Positions 24,304 through 31,908 of a stretch of 64,000 nt of DNA are shown here, piece after piece. The notes below the pieces were generated by a model. That model was not told where the DNA came from. It saw only the letters and a program-made list of their open reading frames with translations, and made no database searches. The DNA is from Luteipulveratus flavus (GTDB lineage: Bacteria > Actinomycetota > Actinomycetes > Actinomycetales > Dermatophilaceae): positions 31,161-95,160 of the forward strand of contig NZ_JAROAV010000012.1 of NCBI RefSeq assembly GCF_029439465.1. Direction: 5' to 3'. Within the stretch, counting starts at the first letter, position 1. Every line of letters starts with the position of its first letter. The position numbers were made by a program, and so were the translations under genes.

Positions 24304-24888
24304 TCAGAAGAGGGGTCGCAGCCGTCTCTCCACCACACGCAGGGGCTCGACGGACCGTTGCGCGCGAGCCATCAGGACCGCGCCCTCCAGCGAGGCGAGC
24401 AGCAGGGTCGTCAGCTCGCGCGCCTCCCGTCGCGGTCGGCCCATCGACACCAGCCCGGCCGTGATCGGCCCCGCCCACCCCTCGAACGCGCGTCGCGCGG
24501 CTGCGCACACCTCGGGATTGGTGTCGGCGCCGTCCGCGATGGCCGCCGCCAACGGGCAGCCCCGGGTGAAGTCGCGAGCGGACAGGTCGTCGATCCACCA
24601 CTGCAGGACGGCCTTCAGCAGCCCGCGCGGGGTCGGCTTGCGCGTCTTCGAGAGGTATCGCTCCACCTCGCCGGCGGCGAACGCGCCCGCCCACTCCAGC
24701 GCCTCGACGACGATCTGGTCCTTGCCGCCGGGGAAGTAGTGGCGGAGCGAACCCCACGGGGCATTGGCGTCGGCCACCAGGGCGCGCAGGCCGGTCCCCT
24801 CGACACCGTGCTCCCGGAGGTGCTGGACGGCGGTGTACACGACCCGCTCCCGCGGTCCCGGGCGGGTCGCGCCCTCGTCAGTCACCAT
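24304..24888 (-). CDS. TetR-family repressor, LmrA/YxaF type
   Basis: 194 residues. The N-terminal helix-turn-helix is RERVVYTAVQHLREHGVEGT to WGSLRHYFPGGKDQIVVEAL, with PWGSLRHYFPGGK the typical LmrA/YxaF variant. The C-terminal ligand domain has WWIDDLSARDFTRGCPLAAA and LLLASLEGAVLMARAQRS, as in TetR_C LmrA-like repressors that sense hydrophobic or flavonoid-like compounds. It lies on the same strand upstream of the oxidoreductase (93-base gap). Matching operator copies lie at both promoters. Confidence 0.9.
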   Translation of the reverse strand: MVTDEGATRPGPRERVVYTAVQHLREHGVEGTGLRALVADANAPWGSLRHYFPGGKDQIVVEALEWAGAFAAGEVERYLSKTRKPTPRGLLKAVLQWWIDDLSARDFTRGCPLAAAIADGADTNPEVCAAARRAFEGWAGPITAGLVSMGRPRREARELTTLLLASLEGAVLMARAQRSVEPLRVVERRLRPLF

Positions 24889-24889
24889 T

Positions 24890-24913
24890 CTGACGAGTGT
24901 AATAGTCCGTCAG
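24890..24913. promoter_or_regulatory. TetR autoregulatory site
   Basis: CTGACG (24890-24895) and CGTCAG (24908-24913) flank ACTATTAC on the minus strand, two bases upstream of the tetR ATG. Shares ACTAT-AC--TCGTCA with the sites at 24232-24277. Confidence 0.6.
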
Positions 24914-24963
24914 CACGCGGCCAGAGGATCACTCCAGGAGCCGGTCGCTCCACGCGCTGCGGC

Positions 24964-25977
24964 TCAGCGGGTGAGCGGGTCCGACATGCCGAGGACCCAC
25001 ATCGCCAGGCCGTGCACGCCCAGCTGCTGCGCCAGCTTCACGCGCAGGGCGTACGAGCGGGCGTCGGACCACCACAGCACCGAGCCGTCCGCGAGCCTCG
25101 CAGTCCACTCTCCGGTCGCCACGTCGAACCGGGCGCGGCTCCCCGCCTTCTTCCGCGCGTCCGCGACGGACAGCATGTCGTTCGCGCCGCGCTTCCAGAC
25201 GTAGGCGTACCCCGCGACGCCGAGGTCGAGCTTGTTGCGCGGGATCGTCCACCCGACCGCATTGACCGCGGCGCGCTGCCAGGACAGCGCGCCGATCGGC
25301 CCGGGCTCGTCGTCCCAGGGCCCGTGCTGGTCGTACGTCATCAGCATCACCCGGTCGGTGAGCCTGCCGATCGCGGTCAGGTCGTAGCCGGCGTCGACGT
25401 ACTCCTGGGGGGTCGTCGCGGCCATCAGCGAGATGCTCAGCGTCGCCCCCGCGGGCAGCGACGCGCGCAGCCCACGCAGCAACGCAATGAGACCGGACGA
25501 GTCCCGGGGACGAAGCGACTCGAGGTCGATGCTGATCCCGTCCCAGTGCTTCGCCGTGACGTACGTCGTGAGCTGCTTGACGACGCGGGCCCGGTTCGAC
25601 GGATTCGACAGCAGCGTGTGGGCGATCGGCTCGGAGAAGTCGTTGCGGGTGGACGAGAAGTTCGACACCAGAAGCTCCGCCTTGAGCCCGTCCTTCCGCG
25701 TCCGGGCACGCTGCCGGTCGACCGCGGAGTCGGCAGGGTCGAGGCGAGTGCCGTCCGCAGCGAGCGTCACCCCGTCCACGCCGACGGTCGTGATGGCGGC
25801 CTTGCTGCGGTCGATCAGCGACGTCGCGGCGGACGAGTCCTGGAACGCGGTCACCGCCAACGGACGCGCCGCCGCGACGGGAGGTGACTCGTGGCCGGGC
25901 GACGGTCGAGCCTCCGCCGCCGAGGACGAGCACCCCGTCAGAGCCAACGCCAGAACAACCAGAAACCCCCGCTTCAT
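24964..25977 (-). CDS. Lipoprotein with GH18-like (YaaH/SleL-type) glycosidase domain
   Basis: 337 residues. MKRGFLVVLALALTGC ends in a lipobox (L-T-G-C), so the mature protein is lipid-anchored outside the membrane. The body is a GH18 TIM barrel: WDGISIDLESL holds the acid Glu (D-x4-D-x-E), with Ser in place of the first Asp of the classical DxxDxDxE, as in peptidoglycan-active spore-germination glucosaminidase relatives. Further blocks are LMTYDQHGPWDDEPGP and LGVAGYAYVWKRG. Cell-wall or chitin-like glycan cleavage is likely. Monocistronic. Confidence 0.85.
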   Translation of the reverse strand: MKRGFLVVLALALTGCSSSAAEARPSPGHESPPVAAARPLAVTAFQDSSAATSLIDRSKAAITTVGVDGVTLAADGTRLDPADSAVDRQRARTRKDGLKAELLVSNFSSTRNDFSEPIAHTLLSNPSNRARVVKQLTTYVTAKHWDGISIDLESLRPRDSSGLIALLRGLRASLPAGATLSISLMAATTPQEYVDAGYDLTAIGRLTDRVMLMTYDQHGPWDDEPGPIGALSWQRAAVNAVGWTIPRNKLDLGVAGYAYVWKRGANDMLSVADARKKAGSRARFDVATGEWTARLADGSVLWWSDARSYALRVKLAQQLGVHGLAMWVLGMSDPLTR

Positions 25978-26018
25978 GGGGCGAGTGTTCCAAACGGGTT
26001 CGCGGGCCGCGGTGACGG

Positions 26019-26097
26019 TGGTCTCGATACGGGCCTCCGCGGGCTCCGGCCCTGCTTGACCGGCGAGGGCGGCTAGGGCGGCTAGGTCGACCGGCGG
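26019..26097. repeat. Degraded intergenic repeat, GGTCTCGATACGGGCC type
   Basis: GGTCTCGATACGGGCCTCCG, then a run of GGCTAGGGCGGCTAGG and TCGACCGGCGG. Right half of the family seen complete at 5833-5942; lies between the lipoprotein promoter and the SARP stop codon. Confidence 0.65.
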
Positions 26098-26103
26098 GGG
26101 TGG

Positions 26104-26865
26104 CTACTTCTCGGTGAGGGGGTTCCCGAACGGGTAGAGCTGCCGGATCGCGGCGATCATGTCCGGCCCGGGCTGCACCCCCAGCTCGAGCTCGAGGGCG
26201 CGGCAGAACCGGCGGTAGCGGCGCAGCGCGTTGCTCGGGTCGCCCCGTCGGGCGTGGATCTCGATCAGCAGCCGGTTCGCGCTCTCCGACCACGGCTGCA
26301 GCTCGACGGCGGTCATCGCGTACGGCATCGCCTCGGCCGGCTGGTTGGCCGCGAGCAGCCGCTCGGCCGCCGTCTCCAAGGCCTGGGCCTGCAGCATCTG
26401 CAGGCGTTCGCGGGGGCCGTCGAGCCACTCGTCGTCCCAACCGGCCAGCAGCGGACGCCCGACCGTCGAGGGTGGCGGACTCACGACGGCCTGGCCGGCG
26501 TCGTAGATCGTCTCGTCGATCCAGGCGCGAGCGGTGTCGACGTCCAGGACGACCTGGTCGCCGAGCGACAGCACCTCGCCGGAGATGTGCACGATGCCGG
26601 CACCCGCCACACCGGACCGCGCCAGCGCCGCGCGCAGGTTGGCGCGGGCGCGCGCAGCGGGGGCGTCCGGCCACAGCAGCCGGCCGGCGTACGAGCGGGC
26701 GAGCGGTCCGATGAGTGCGACGACGGCGATCAGCCGTTCCGCGCTGTGCGGCAGTGTCCGGACGTGACCGTCGAAGCGGGTCTGGAACGCGCCGATCACA
26801 CGCAGCTCGACGGGGTGCGCGCCGGGCGTCGGGCGCGTGGGCACCCCAGTCTCCAGCGGACTCAT
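26104..26865 (-). CDS. SARP/AfsR-type transcriptional activator (BTAD domain)
   Basis: 253 residues from MSPLETGVPT (a TTG at 26922 is an alternative start). The N-terminal winged helix is VELRVIGAFQTRFDGHVRTL to RSYAGRLLWPDAPAARARAN and LSLGDQVVLDVDTARAW. The bacterial transcriptional activator domain follows, ending SNALRRYRRFCRALELELGV, the diagnostic BTAD end. SARPs switch on specialised-metabolite or other accessory clusters. It is divergent from, and the only regulator beside, the five-gene cassette starting at 27262, which is its most likely target. Confidence 0.9.
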   Translation of the reverse strand: MSPLETGVPTRPTPGAHPVELRVIGAFQTRFDGHVRTLPHSAERLIAVVALIGPLARSYAGRLLWPDAPAARARANLRAALARSGVAGAGIVHISGEVLSLGDQVVLDVDTARAWIDETIYDAGQAVVSPPPSTVGRPLLAGWDDEWLDGPRERLQMLQAQALETAAERLLAANQPAEAMPYAMTAVELQPWSESANRLLIEIHARRGDPSNALRRYRRFCRALELELGVQPGPDMIAAIRQLYPFGNPLTEK

Positions 26866-27261
26866 CGCGACGGCGCGATCAGCCTGGCACCGCCCGCACT
26901 GGGCACCGGGGACATGCCGCAACCATAGAGGTCAGTCTGGTCGTTCCGAAGATTTGTCGTGCGGTCATCTGATATAGCGCCTCTCCCGGCGTCACGCGAC
27001 CGTACGGTCGGCCGCCCGCTCGGGGCTGCGCGCGGCACCACGAGTCCGCGTCATCGCGGGGCGGCCCGAGCGGCGGTGCGCTTCCGTCACGCTCCCGCAC
27101 CGTCCGTCCGCGCCCAGCAGCACCCCGGCGTACGGCGGCGTACGCCGCCGGCGCAGCGCGGTACGGGCGGGCCGCGCCGGTGTACGAGATCGGTACGCCC
27201 GTCCCGGTGCCGTGGAAGAGCCGCCATCCCGGCCGGCGCCACGGAACGAGAAGGGGACGTC
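26866..27261. other. Divergent control region of SARP and five-gene cassette
   Basis: 396 bases, no convincing gene. An AT-richer patch (TTTGTCG ... CTGATATAGC, 26953-26978) stands out and may hold promoters. I could not define SARP heptamer repeats at the expected 11- or 22-base spacing. Confidence 0.4.
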
Positions 27262-28344
27262 ATGAGCACGAACTGGAACCTGGGGTTCTCGCAGATGCTG
27301 CGGAACACCCAGCCGACCTACTGGGGCAACTGGAGCCTGGACGCGCAGGTCCGCGCAGGGGCGATCGGCATGCTCAACACCTCGACCGGGGCGTTCACCT
27401 ACGTCTCGAACCTCAAGGACCCGAACGTCGCCACCACGACCGCACCCTCGAACGAGTGGAAGGTGCAGTCCGCCGACGTGTCGCAGACCTCGACGTCGGT
27501 CGACCTGAGCGGCTCGGTCACCGACCCCGAGACCGGCACCAAGGTCGACGCCGGCATGGAGATGACCTGGAAGTTCGGGTCCGAGGGGTCGATCAGCTCC
27601 ACCTTCCTGCTGGAGAACCAGCAGTACCTGGTCGACCCGACCAGCCAGCTGCTCACCAACAAGGACTGGGTCGCCCAGCAGGCCCAGAGCGTGGGCATGC
27701 TCCAGAACGGCCAGATCACCCAGGGCTTCGGGGTCATCACCCAGGCGCTGATGGCGGTGAGCGGGCTGAACCTGGGCTCGCAGTCCTCCGACTCCAGCTT
27801 CTCGATCACCGGCTCGGTCGGCGCCACCAACGCGATGGCGGGCAACGCCGGCGGTGACGCCAAGGGGTCGTACGCGCAGACCAAGTCCAGCTCGGCGTTC
27901 GAGCAGCACCTGTGGCCGGGCAACGCCAACAGCGTCGCGACCGACCTGATGCCGATCGCCTACCAGTTCGCGTCGTACGTCGGCGACACCCCGGTGCTGG
28001 GGTGGATCACCAACATCTCCGGCATCTCGATCCTGCTGGACGACTCGCACGGCGGCACGTACATCGTCAACGCGACGGCGACGTACACCGTGGGCGGGCA
28101 GCAGCAGTCGACGAGCGCGCAGGTCTCCGGCGGGCGCTCCACGATGATGAACTCCATCCCCGCCGACGCGACCAACCTGTCGCTGACCCTGGCCTTCAAG
28201 GGCATGTGGAGCGACGAGGTGCACCGCTTCAACTGGCCGAGCCCGCTCACCCAGTTCACCAACGGCCAGATCGCCGTCGACCTGTACGGCGTGTGGCCCG
28301 GCTCGACGCGCGCCGTCGAGCGCTACACCGGCGCCGTCGGCTGA
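27262..28344 (+). CDS. Unrecognised beta-rich protein, possible pore-former; cassette gene 1
   Basis: 360 residues beginning MSTNWNLGFSQMLRNTQPTY, behind a good GGGGAC-type binding site. No signal peptide. Mostly predicted beta structure. A Ser/Thr-rich alternating polar/apolar stretch (SDSSFSITGSVGATNAMAGN, then KGSYAQTKSSSAFEQHLW) resembles the amphipathic insertion hairpin of aerolysin-like pore-forming toxins, and a C-terminal sandwich-like domain (TYIVNATATYTVGGQQQ, FNWPSPLTQFTNGQIAVDLY) ends in a Trp-rich motif. I do not recognise the family; pore formation is a hypothesis. First gene of a tight operon. Confidence 0.75.
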   Translation: MSTNWNLGFSQMLRNTQPTYWGNWSLDAQVRAGAIGMLNTSTGAFTYVSNLKDPNVATTTAPSNEWKVQSADVSQTSTSVDLSGSVTDPETGTKVDAGMEMTWKFGSEGSISSTFLLENQQYLVDPTSQLLTNKDWVAQQAQSVGMLQNGQITQGFGVITQALMAVSGLNLGSQSSDSSFSITGSVGATNAMAGNAGGDAKGSYAQTKSSSAFEQHLWPGNANSVATDLMPIAYQFASYVGDTPVLGWITNISGISILLDDSHGGTYIVNATATYTVGGQQQSTSAQVSGGRSTMMNSIPADATNLSLTLAFKGMWSDEVHRFNWPSPLTQFTNGQIAVDLYGVWPGSTRAVERYTGAVG

Positions 28345-28389
28345 CCGCGCCCTCCCACCCAGCAGCCCACTCACACAAGGAGATCCGTC

Positions 28390-28731
28390 ATGCCCTGGAG
28401 AGCCAACCTGCCCAACCCCGGACCGATGCCGTTCACGAACAACGACGCCATCAACCTCGTCACGAACGCCGACTTCACGCAGGCGGTGTTCGTCCAGACC
28501 CACAACAACGGCCAGACCCGGTCGGCGTACACCTACGTGCAGTTCGGCGGGATGACGCTGTGCGTCGTCGGCCACGTCCACCTCACGCCGGGCGGCGGCG
28601 TCGTCGCCGGCAACTGCTACATCCCCGGCTGGGAGAACTGGCAGATGATCACGCCCGCCGCGCAGGTCAACGTCATCGCCGCGCAGGCCGACCGGGGTGC
28701 CTTCCCCGACAACAACCGCTACCCGCACTGA
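28390..28731 (+). CDS. Unrecognised small beta-rich protein; cassette gene 2
   Basis: 113 residues, behind AAGGAG. Sequence MPWRANLPNPGPMPFTNNDA, TQAVFVQTHNNGQTRSAYTY and VQFGGMTLCVVGHVHLTPGG suggests a compact beta fold with two Cys (in TLCVV and GNCYI) that could form a disulfide if exported. No signal peptide, no recognised domain. It lies 45 bases after gene 1 and 30 before the ADP-ribosyltransferase-like gene, so is co-transcribed with both. Confidence 0.75.
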   Translation: MPWRANLPNPGPMPFTNNDAINLVTNADFTQAVFVQTHNNGQTRSAYTYVQFGGMTLCVVGHVHLTPGGGVVAGNCYIPGWENWQMITPAAQVNVIAAQADRGAFPDNNRYPH

Positions 28732-28761
28732 CCGCACCGACATCCGAGCAGGAGAGAAACC

Positions 28762-29238
28762 ATGCCCGCACCGAAGACCTTCAGCGCCGCGAACGCGGCC
28801 GGCGAGTCCTTCCGCACCGGAGCCGGTGGCGCCGTGTACATCTACCGTTTCGGCGACCAGAACGTCGGCCGCGACTGGCTGTCCCGCAAGCGCCAGGGCG
28901 CCGGCGGCAACTTCCCGGCACCCGCGGCGAACACCCTCAACGACTGGGCCCTCAAGCAGAGCTCGTACGGCAGCCAGTCGGAGGGGATCGCGGACAACCC
29001 GTTCATCTCGGTCGCCACCGACTACGACGAGCTCTACAACCACGGCGAGGGCTGGGTGCAGAAGATCCTGCAGACCGTCCCGACGCTGGGTGAGTTCCTG
29101 GTGCCGCCGGCGACGCTCTACCGGCCCAGCCCGACCAAGCTCATCTCCAAGTCCGAGACCGAGTGGCTGTTCTACGACGGCGACCACCCGATCGCCGACT
29201 ACCTGGTGGGCTGGCAGGTCAACCCGAAGCTCCCCTGA
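28762..29238 (+). CDS. Probable ADP-ribosyltransferase-fold protein; cassette gene 3
   Basis: 158 residues, behind AGGAG. The layout fits R-S-E class mono-ADP-ribosyltransferase toxins: Arg29 in VYIYRFGDQ, the F81-I-S83 strand in NPFISVATDYDELYNHGEGW, and an E-x-E pair E132-T-E134 in SETEWLFYDGD followed by HPIADYLVGWQV, close to the C-terminal G-I-P-x-x-x-I-x-G-W element of enterotoxin-A/pierisin-like enzymes. Spacing between the three motifs (about 54 and 50 residues) is in the family range. No signal peptide. Enzyme activity and target are inference. Confidence 0.65.
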   Translation: MPAPKTFSAANAAGESFRTGAGGAVYIYRFGDQNVGRDWLSRKRQGAGGNFPAPAANTLNDWALKQSSYGSQSEGIADNPFISVATDYDELYNHGEGWVQKILQTVPTLGEFLVPPATLYRPSPTKLISKSETEWLFYDGDHPIADYLVGWQVNPKLP

Positions 29239-29276
29239 CCGACCCGACCGACCACGACGAGCAAGGAGAAGGACCG

Positions 29277-29507
29277 ATGACCGACGACGTACCTCAGACC
29301 GGCGACGACGCCCAGACGGGCGACCCAGCTCAGACGGGCGAGGCCGCCCCAGCAGAAGGCGTCGAGCCGGAGTCGGCGGGCGAGGGGACGCAGGCACCAG
29401 CTGCCCCCGCCGCCGACATCGTCCCGGACGCCGAGATCCCCGACGGGACCTACGCGGGACCCTCGGACGGGGAGGTGGCCGGCGATGGCGGCCAGGACCA
29501 AGGTTGA
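29277..29507 (+). CDS. Acidic, disordered Ala/Pro-rich protein; cassette gene 4
   Basis: 76 residues behind AAGGAGAA. Composed almost only of Asp, Glu, Ala, Pro, Gly, Gln and Thr, with DDAQTGDPAQTGEAAPAE in the middle; no hydrophobic core, hence intrinsically disordered. Its last 23 bases overlap gene 5. It could be a chaperone, linker or immunity-type partner for the neighbouring proteins, but nothing in the sequence decides. Confidence 0.65.
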   Translation: MTDDVPQTGDDAQTGDPAQTGEAAPAEGVEPESAGEGTQAPAAPAADIVPDAEIPDGTYAGPSDGEVAGDGGQDQG

Positions 29508-29889
29508 GGCGCTCGGCTGGCTGCGCACGCCTCGACCCGGTTACGGCGGCATGTGTCTCGGGTTCTGCCGTGACGCGTACGCCATCCCGTCCAAGTACAA
29601 CTGGGCGATCACGGCCTGGAACAACAACCGACGCAAGAGGACGACGCCGTGGACGCAGGCGCCGGTCGGGGCCTTCCTGTTCTTCGCCCCGCACGGCAGC
29701 GTCTACGGGCACGTCGCCGTCAACCTCGGCGGCGGGCTCATGGAGTCGACCAACTCCCAGCGCCAGTACACCGGGACCTACCGGATCCAGGGCTGGGTGA
29801 ACGTCGGCTACAAGTACCTCGGCTGGTCCGACGAGCTGAACGACGTCCTGATCCCGACGATCGCCGGCGGGACCAGCAGCTCCGGATGA
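29485..29889 (+). CDS. Small Cys/His peptidase (CHAP/NlpC-like); cassette gene 5
   Basis: 134 residues. YGGMCLGFCRDAYAIPSKYN holds the likely nucleophile Cys24 at the start of a helix, and SVYGHVAVNLGGGLMESTN holds the His76 in the following strand, the order seen in CHAP/NlpC-P60-like peptidoglycan peptidases and phage endolysins. PVGAFLFFAPHG is the usual strand before the His loop. No signal peptide or wall-binding domain. Co-translated with gene 4. A role in crossing or opening the cell wall to release the cassette's products is inference. Confidence 0.75.
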   Translation: MAARTKVEALGWLRTPRPGYGGMCLGFCRDAYAIPSKYNWAITAWNNNRRKRTTPWTQAPVGAFLFFAPHGSVYGHVAVNLGGGLMESTNSQRQYTGTYRIQGWVNVGYKYLGWSDELNDVLIPTIAGGTSSSG

Positions 29890-29899
29890 CGGGCTGACC

Positions 29900-29985
29900 C
29901 GCACCAGCGCCCCCTCCCTGGTGCGGACTCCGAGGAAACGGGTCGCGCTCGTACGCCACTCCTGGTGAGTCGCGTACGGGCGCGA
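29900..29985 (+). terminator. Two hairpins after the five-gene cassette
   Basis: CGCACCAG/CTGGTGCG (29900-29907, 29918-29925, 10-base loop), then TCGCGCTCGTACGC (29943-29956) pairing with 29972-29985 with one mismatch. Both lie between the cassette and the next gene and mark its end. Confidence 0.65.
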
Positions 29986-30085
29986 TCTCGTGCCGTTCTT
30001 TCACCACGGCGCCCCGGTTCGTACGGGGGTACCCCTCGGTCGACGAGCGGGAATACCGTCGAGGAGGGAGAAGTGGAGGAACGCC

Positions 30086-30772
30086 ATGAACCGTCTGCTG
30101 ACCACCATGGTGGCGAGCGCCGGACTGGCCCTGGCCACGGCTACGCCGGCCATCGCCGCCCAGCCCCGGATCTATCACACGATCACCTCGTCGCACGCCG
30201 ACGCCGTGCTCGACCGGACCGACGGCTGCGAGCGCACCGAGGTGTTCGTGTCCTCGAGTGTGGCGATGTACGCCGCACAGCCCGGCCCGGTGAACAAGCA
30301 GGGCCTCACCGGCGTGTTCGTCCGGGTGACTGACGCGTGCGCGCGTACGACGGCTGCCGCGCCGGCAGCCGGGGGAGGCGGCGGAACCGTGGTCTTCCAG
30401 GCCGACGGCCAGAACCGCGCCGCCCTCGTGACCGACAACCGGCTGCGGTCCGCGCAGCTCCGCACGACGATCGCGGCGACCGACGCGAACGGCGACCCGG
30501 TGTCCATCGCCCTGTCGGCGACGTGGACGGCGACCGGACCGCTGGAGCACACGACGAACCACAGCCACGACCACTTCGACGACGGCAACGTCAACGCGAC
30601 CTCGAACGAGCTGAACCGGCCCGTGTCGGCCACCGTGTCTGTCACCTTCGCCGGACGCAGCGCGAGCGGCGAGGCGACGGACGCCACGCTCACGCAGACC
30701 AAGAGCCGCTGCATCGAGGTGCCGCGGCCGGGCGCGGAGGAGTTCTACCCCTGCTTCGGCTTCCCCGGCTGA
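30086..30772 (+). CDS. Secreted protein of unknown function
   Basis: 228 residues from MNRLLTTMVASAGLALATAT with an AIAAQ cleavage site; ATG 30086 follows GGAGGA. The mature part is Thr/Ala/Val-rich with two or three predicted beta-sandwich strands (TEVFVSSSVAMYAAQPG, GGTVVFQADGQNRAALV, SATVSVTFAGRSASGEATD) and four Cys that could make two disulfides (DGCERTEV, DACARTT, SRCIEV, YPCFGF). An HTTNHSHDHF His-cluster in the middle could bind metal. Not recognised. Separated from the cassette by terminators. Confidence 0.75.
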   Translation: MNRLLTTMVASAGLALATATPAIAAQPRIYHTITSSHADAVLDRTDGCERTEVFVSSSVAMYAAQPGPVNKQGLTGVFVRVTDACARTTAAAPAAGGGGGTVVFQADGQNRAALVTDNRLRSAQLRTTIAATDANGDPVSIALSATWTATGPLEHTTNHSHDHFDDGNVNATSNELNRPVSATVSVTFAGRSASGEATDATLTQTKSRCIEVPRPGAEEFYPCFGFPG

Positions 30773-30823
30773 GTCCGACTCGTGGGGCGGCTCGTGATCA
30801 CCCGCGAGGTCGGCACAGATGAG

Positions 30824-30848
30824 TTGCACGCAATTGAATTGCGTGCAA
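30824..30848. promoter_or_regulatory. OhrR operator, perfect 25-base palindrome
   Basis: TTGCACGCAATT and AATTGCGTGCAA flank a central G at 30836. It ends 10 bases before the ohrR start codon. The sequence type (TTGCA-N-rich-AATT core) is that of known OhrR boxes, so peroxide-sensitive autoregulation of ohrR-ohr is expected. Confidence 0.85.
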
Positions 30849-30858
30849 TGGTTCAGGG

Positions 30859-31335
30859 GTGCAGGACGACATCCGCCTCGACGACCAGCTCTGCTTCGCG
30901 CTGTACTCCGCGTCCCGCGTGGCGCAGGGTGCGTACCGCGAGGTGCTGGACGAGCTCGACCTGACCTACCCGCAGTGGCTGGTCCTGATCGCCCTGTGGG
31001 AGCGCGACGGCCAGAGCGTCGCGGAGCTGGGGGAGCGGCTGCTGCTGGACAGCGGCACGCTGTCGCCGCTGCTGCGCCGGCTGGAGGCGCGCGGCGTACT
31101 GGTGCGCGAGCGCAGCCACCCCGACGCGCGTCGGGTGGTCGTGACGCTCACCGACGAGGGCCGCGCGCTGCGCGGCCACGCCGGTGAGCTGCAGCGGTGC
31201 CTGGCCGCCGCCGTACCCCTCAGTGCGGACGAGGTCGTCGTTCTGCGCACGCTGGCCCGACGACTGGTCGGCGCCGTACCCGCTCAAGAGCCGTCGTCGG
31301 GACGTACCGACGGCAGCGGAGGAGGACATCGATGA
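30859..31335 (+). CDS. ohrR: OhrR, MarR-family organic hydroperoxide sensor
   Basis: 158 residues from GTG 30859. DDQLCFALYSASRVAQGAYR places the redox-sensing Cys12 exactly where Bacillus OhrR has Cys15. LDLTYPQWLVLIALWERDGQ, LLLDSGTLSPLLRRLEARGV and RSHPDARRVVVTLTDEGRAL give the MarR winged helix. Oxidation of the Cys by organic peroxides should release it from the palindrome at 30824. It overlaps ohr by four bases (ATGA), so regulator and enzyme are one transcript. Full length. Confidence 0.95.
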   Translation: MQDDIRLDDQLCFALYSASRVAQGAYREVLDELDLTYPQWLVLIALWERDGQSVAELGERLLLDSGTLSPLLRRLEARGVLVRERSHPDARRVVVTLTDEGRALRGHAGELQRCLAAAVPLSADEVVVLRTLARRLVGAVPAQEPSSGRTDGSGGGHR

Positions 31336-31757
31336 GCAGCATCTACACCGCAGAGGCACTCGCCACGGGCGCCGGTCGCAACGGGCACGTGCGGTCCGGC
31401 GACGGGCTGGTCGACATGGACCTGGCGATCCCGAAGGAGATGGGTGGCCCGGGCGGTGCGACCAACCCTGAGGAGCTGTTCGCCGCGGGCTACGCCGCGT
31501 GCTTCCACTCCGCCCTGCAGGGTGTCGCCCGGCAGGCCAAGGTCGACCTCGGTGAGTCCACCGTCGGCGCGCGCGTCGGCATCGGCCCGAAGGACGACGG
31601 TGTCGGCTACGCGCTGGAGGTCACCCTCGAGGTCGTCATCCCCGACCTCCCGCACGAGCAGGCCCAGCAGCTGGCCGACCAGGCGCACCAGGTGTGCCCG
31701 TACAGCAACGCCACCCACGGCAACATCCCCGTGACGGTCACCGTCAGCGACGACTGA
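31332..31757 (+). CDS. ohr: Ohr, organic hydroperoxide reductase
   Basis: 141 residues. Thiol peroxidase of the OsmC/Ohr fold that reduces organic hydroperoxides through Cys57 (YAACFHSAL) and Cys122 (QVCPYSNAT); MGGPGGATNPEELFAAGYAA supplies the conserved Arg-replacing loop and Glu. GNIPVTVTV closes the family pattern. Cytoplasmic. Translationally coupled to ohrR behind GGAGGA and expected to be peroxide-induced. Confidence 0.95.
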   Translation: MSSIYTAEALATGAGRNGHVRSGDGLVDMDLAIPKEMGGPGGATNPEELFAAGYAACFHSALQGVARQAKVDLGESTVGARVGIGPKDDGVGYALEVTLEVVIPDLPHEQAQQLADQAHQVCPYSNATHGNIPVTVTVSDD

Positions 31758-31908
31758 TCCACCTCGTACGCCGGCGCCGGCCCGTTCCGAGTCGATCTCG
31801 GAGTGAGGCCGGCGTTGTCGTGCAATCCGTAGGCAGGAGTCGGCCGACGGGTTAGCCTCGCGACAGATCGCCGTACGACGATCGCCCTGACCGGCGAGAG
31901 GTGTCACC

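Noticed and set aside
26938..26960. TGGTCGT and TTGTCGT as SARP heptamer direct repeats
   Set aside because: Spacing is 16 bases; SARP sites are normally 11 or 22 apart, and the heptamers are not identical.
28697..29800. Long arginine/serine-rich frame over the cassette genes
   Set aside because: It is the offset frame of genes with clear ribosome binding sites and has the Arg/Ser/Pro-rich composition of out-of-frame high-GC DNA.
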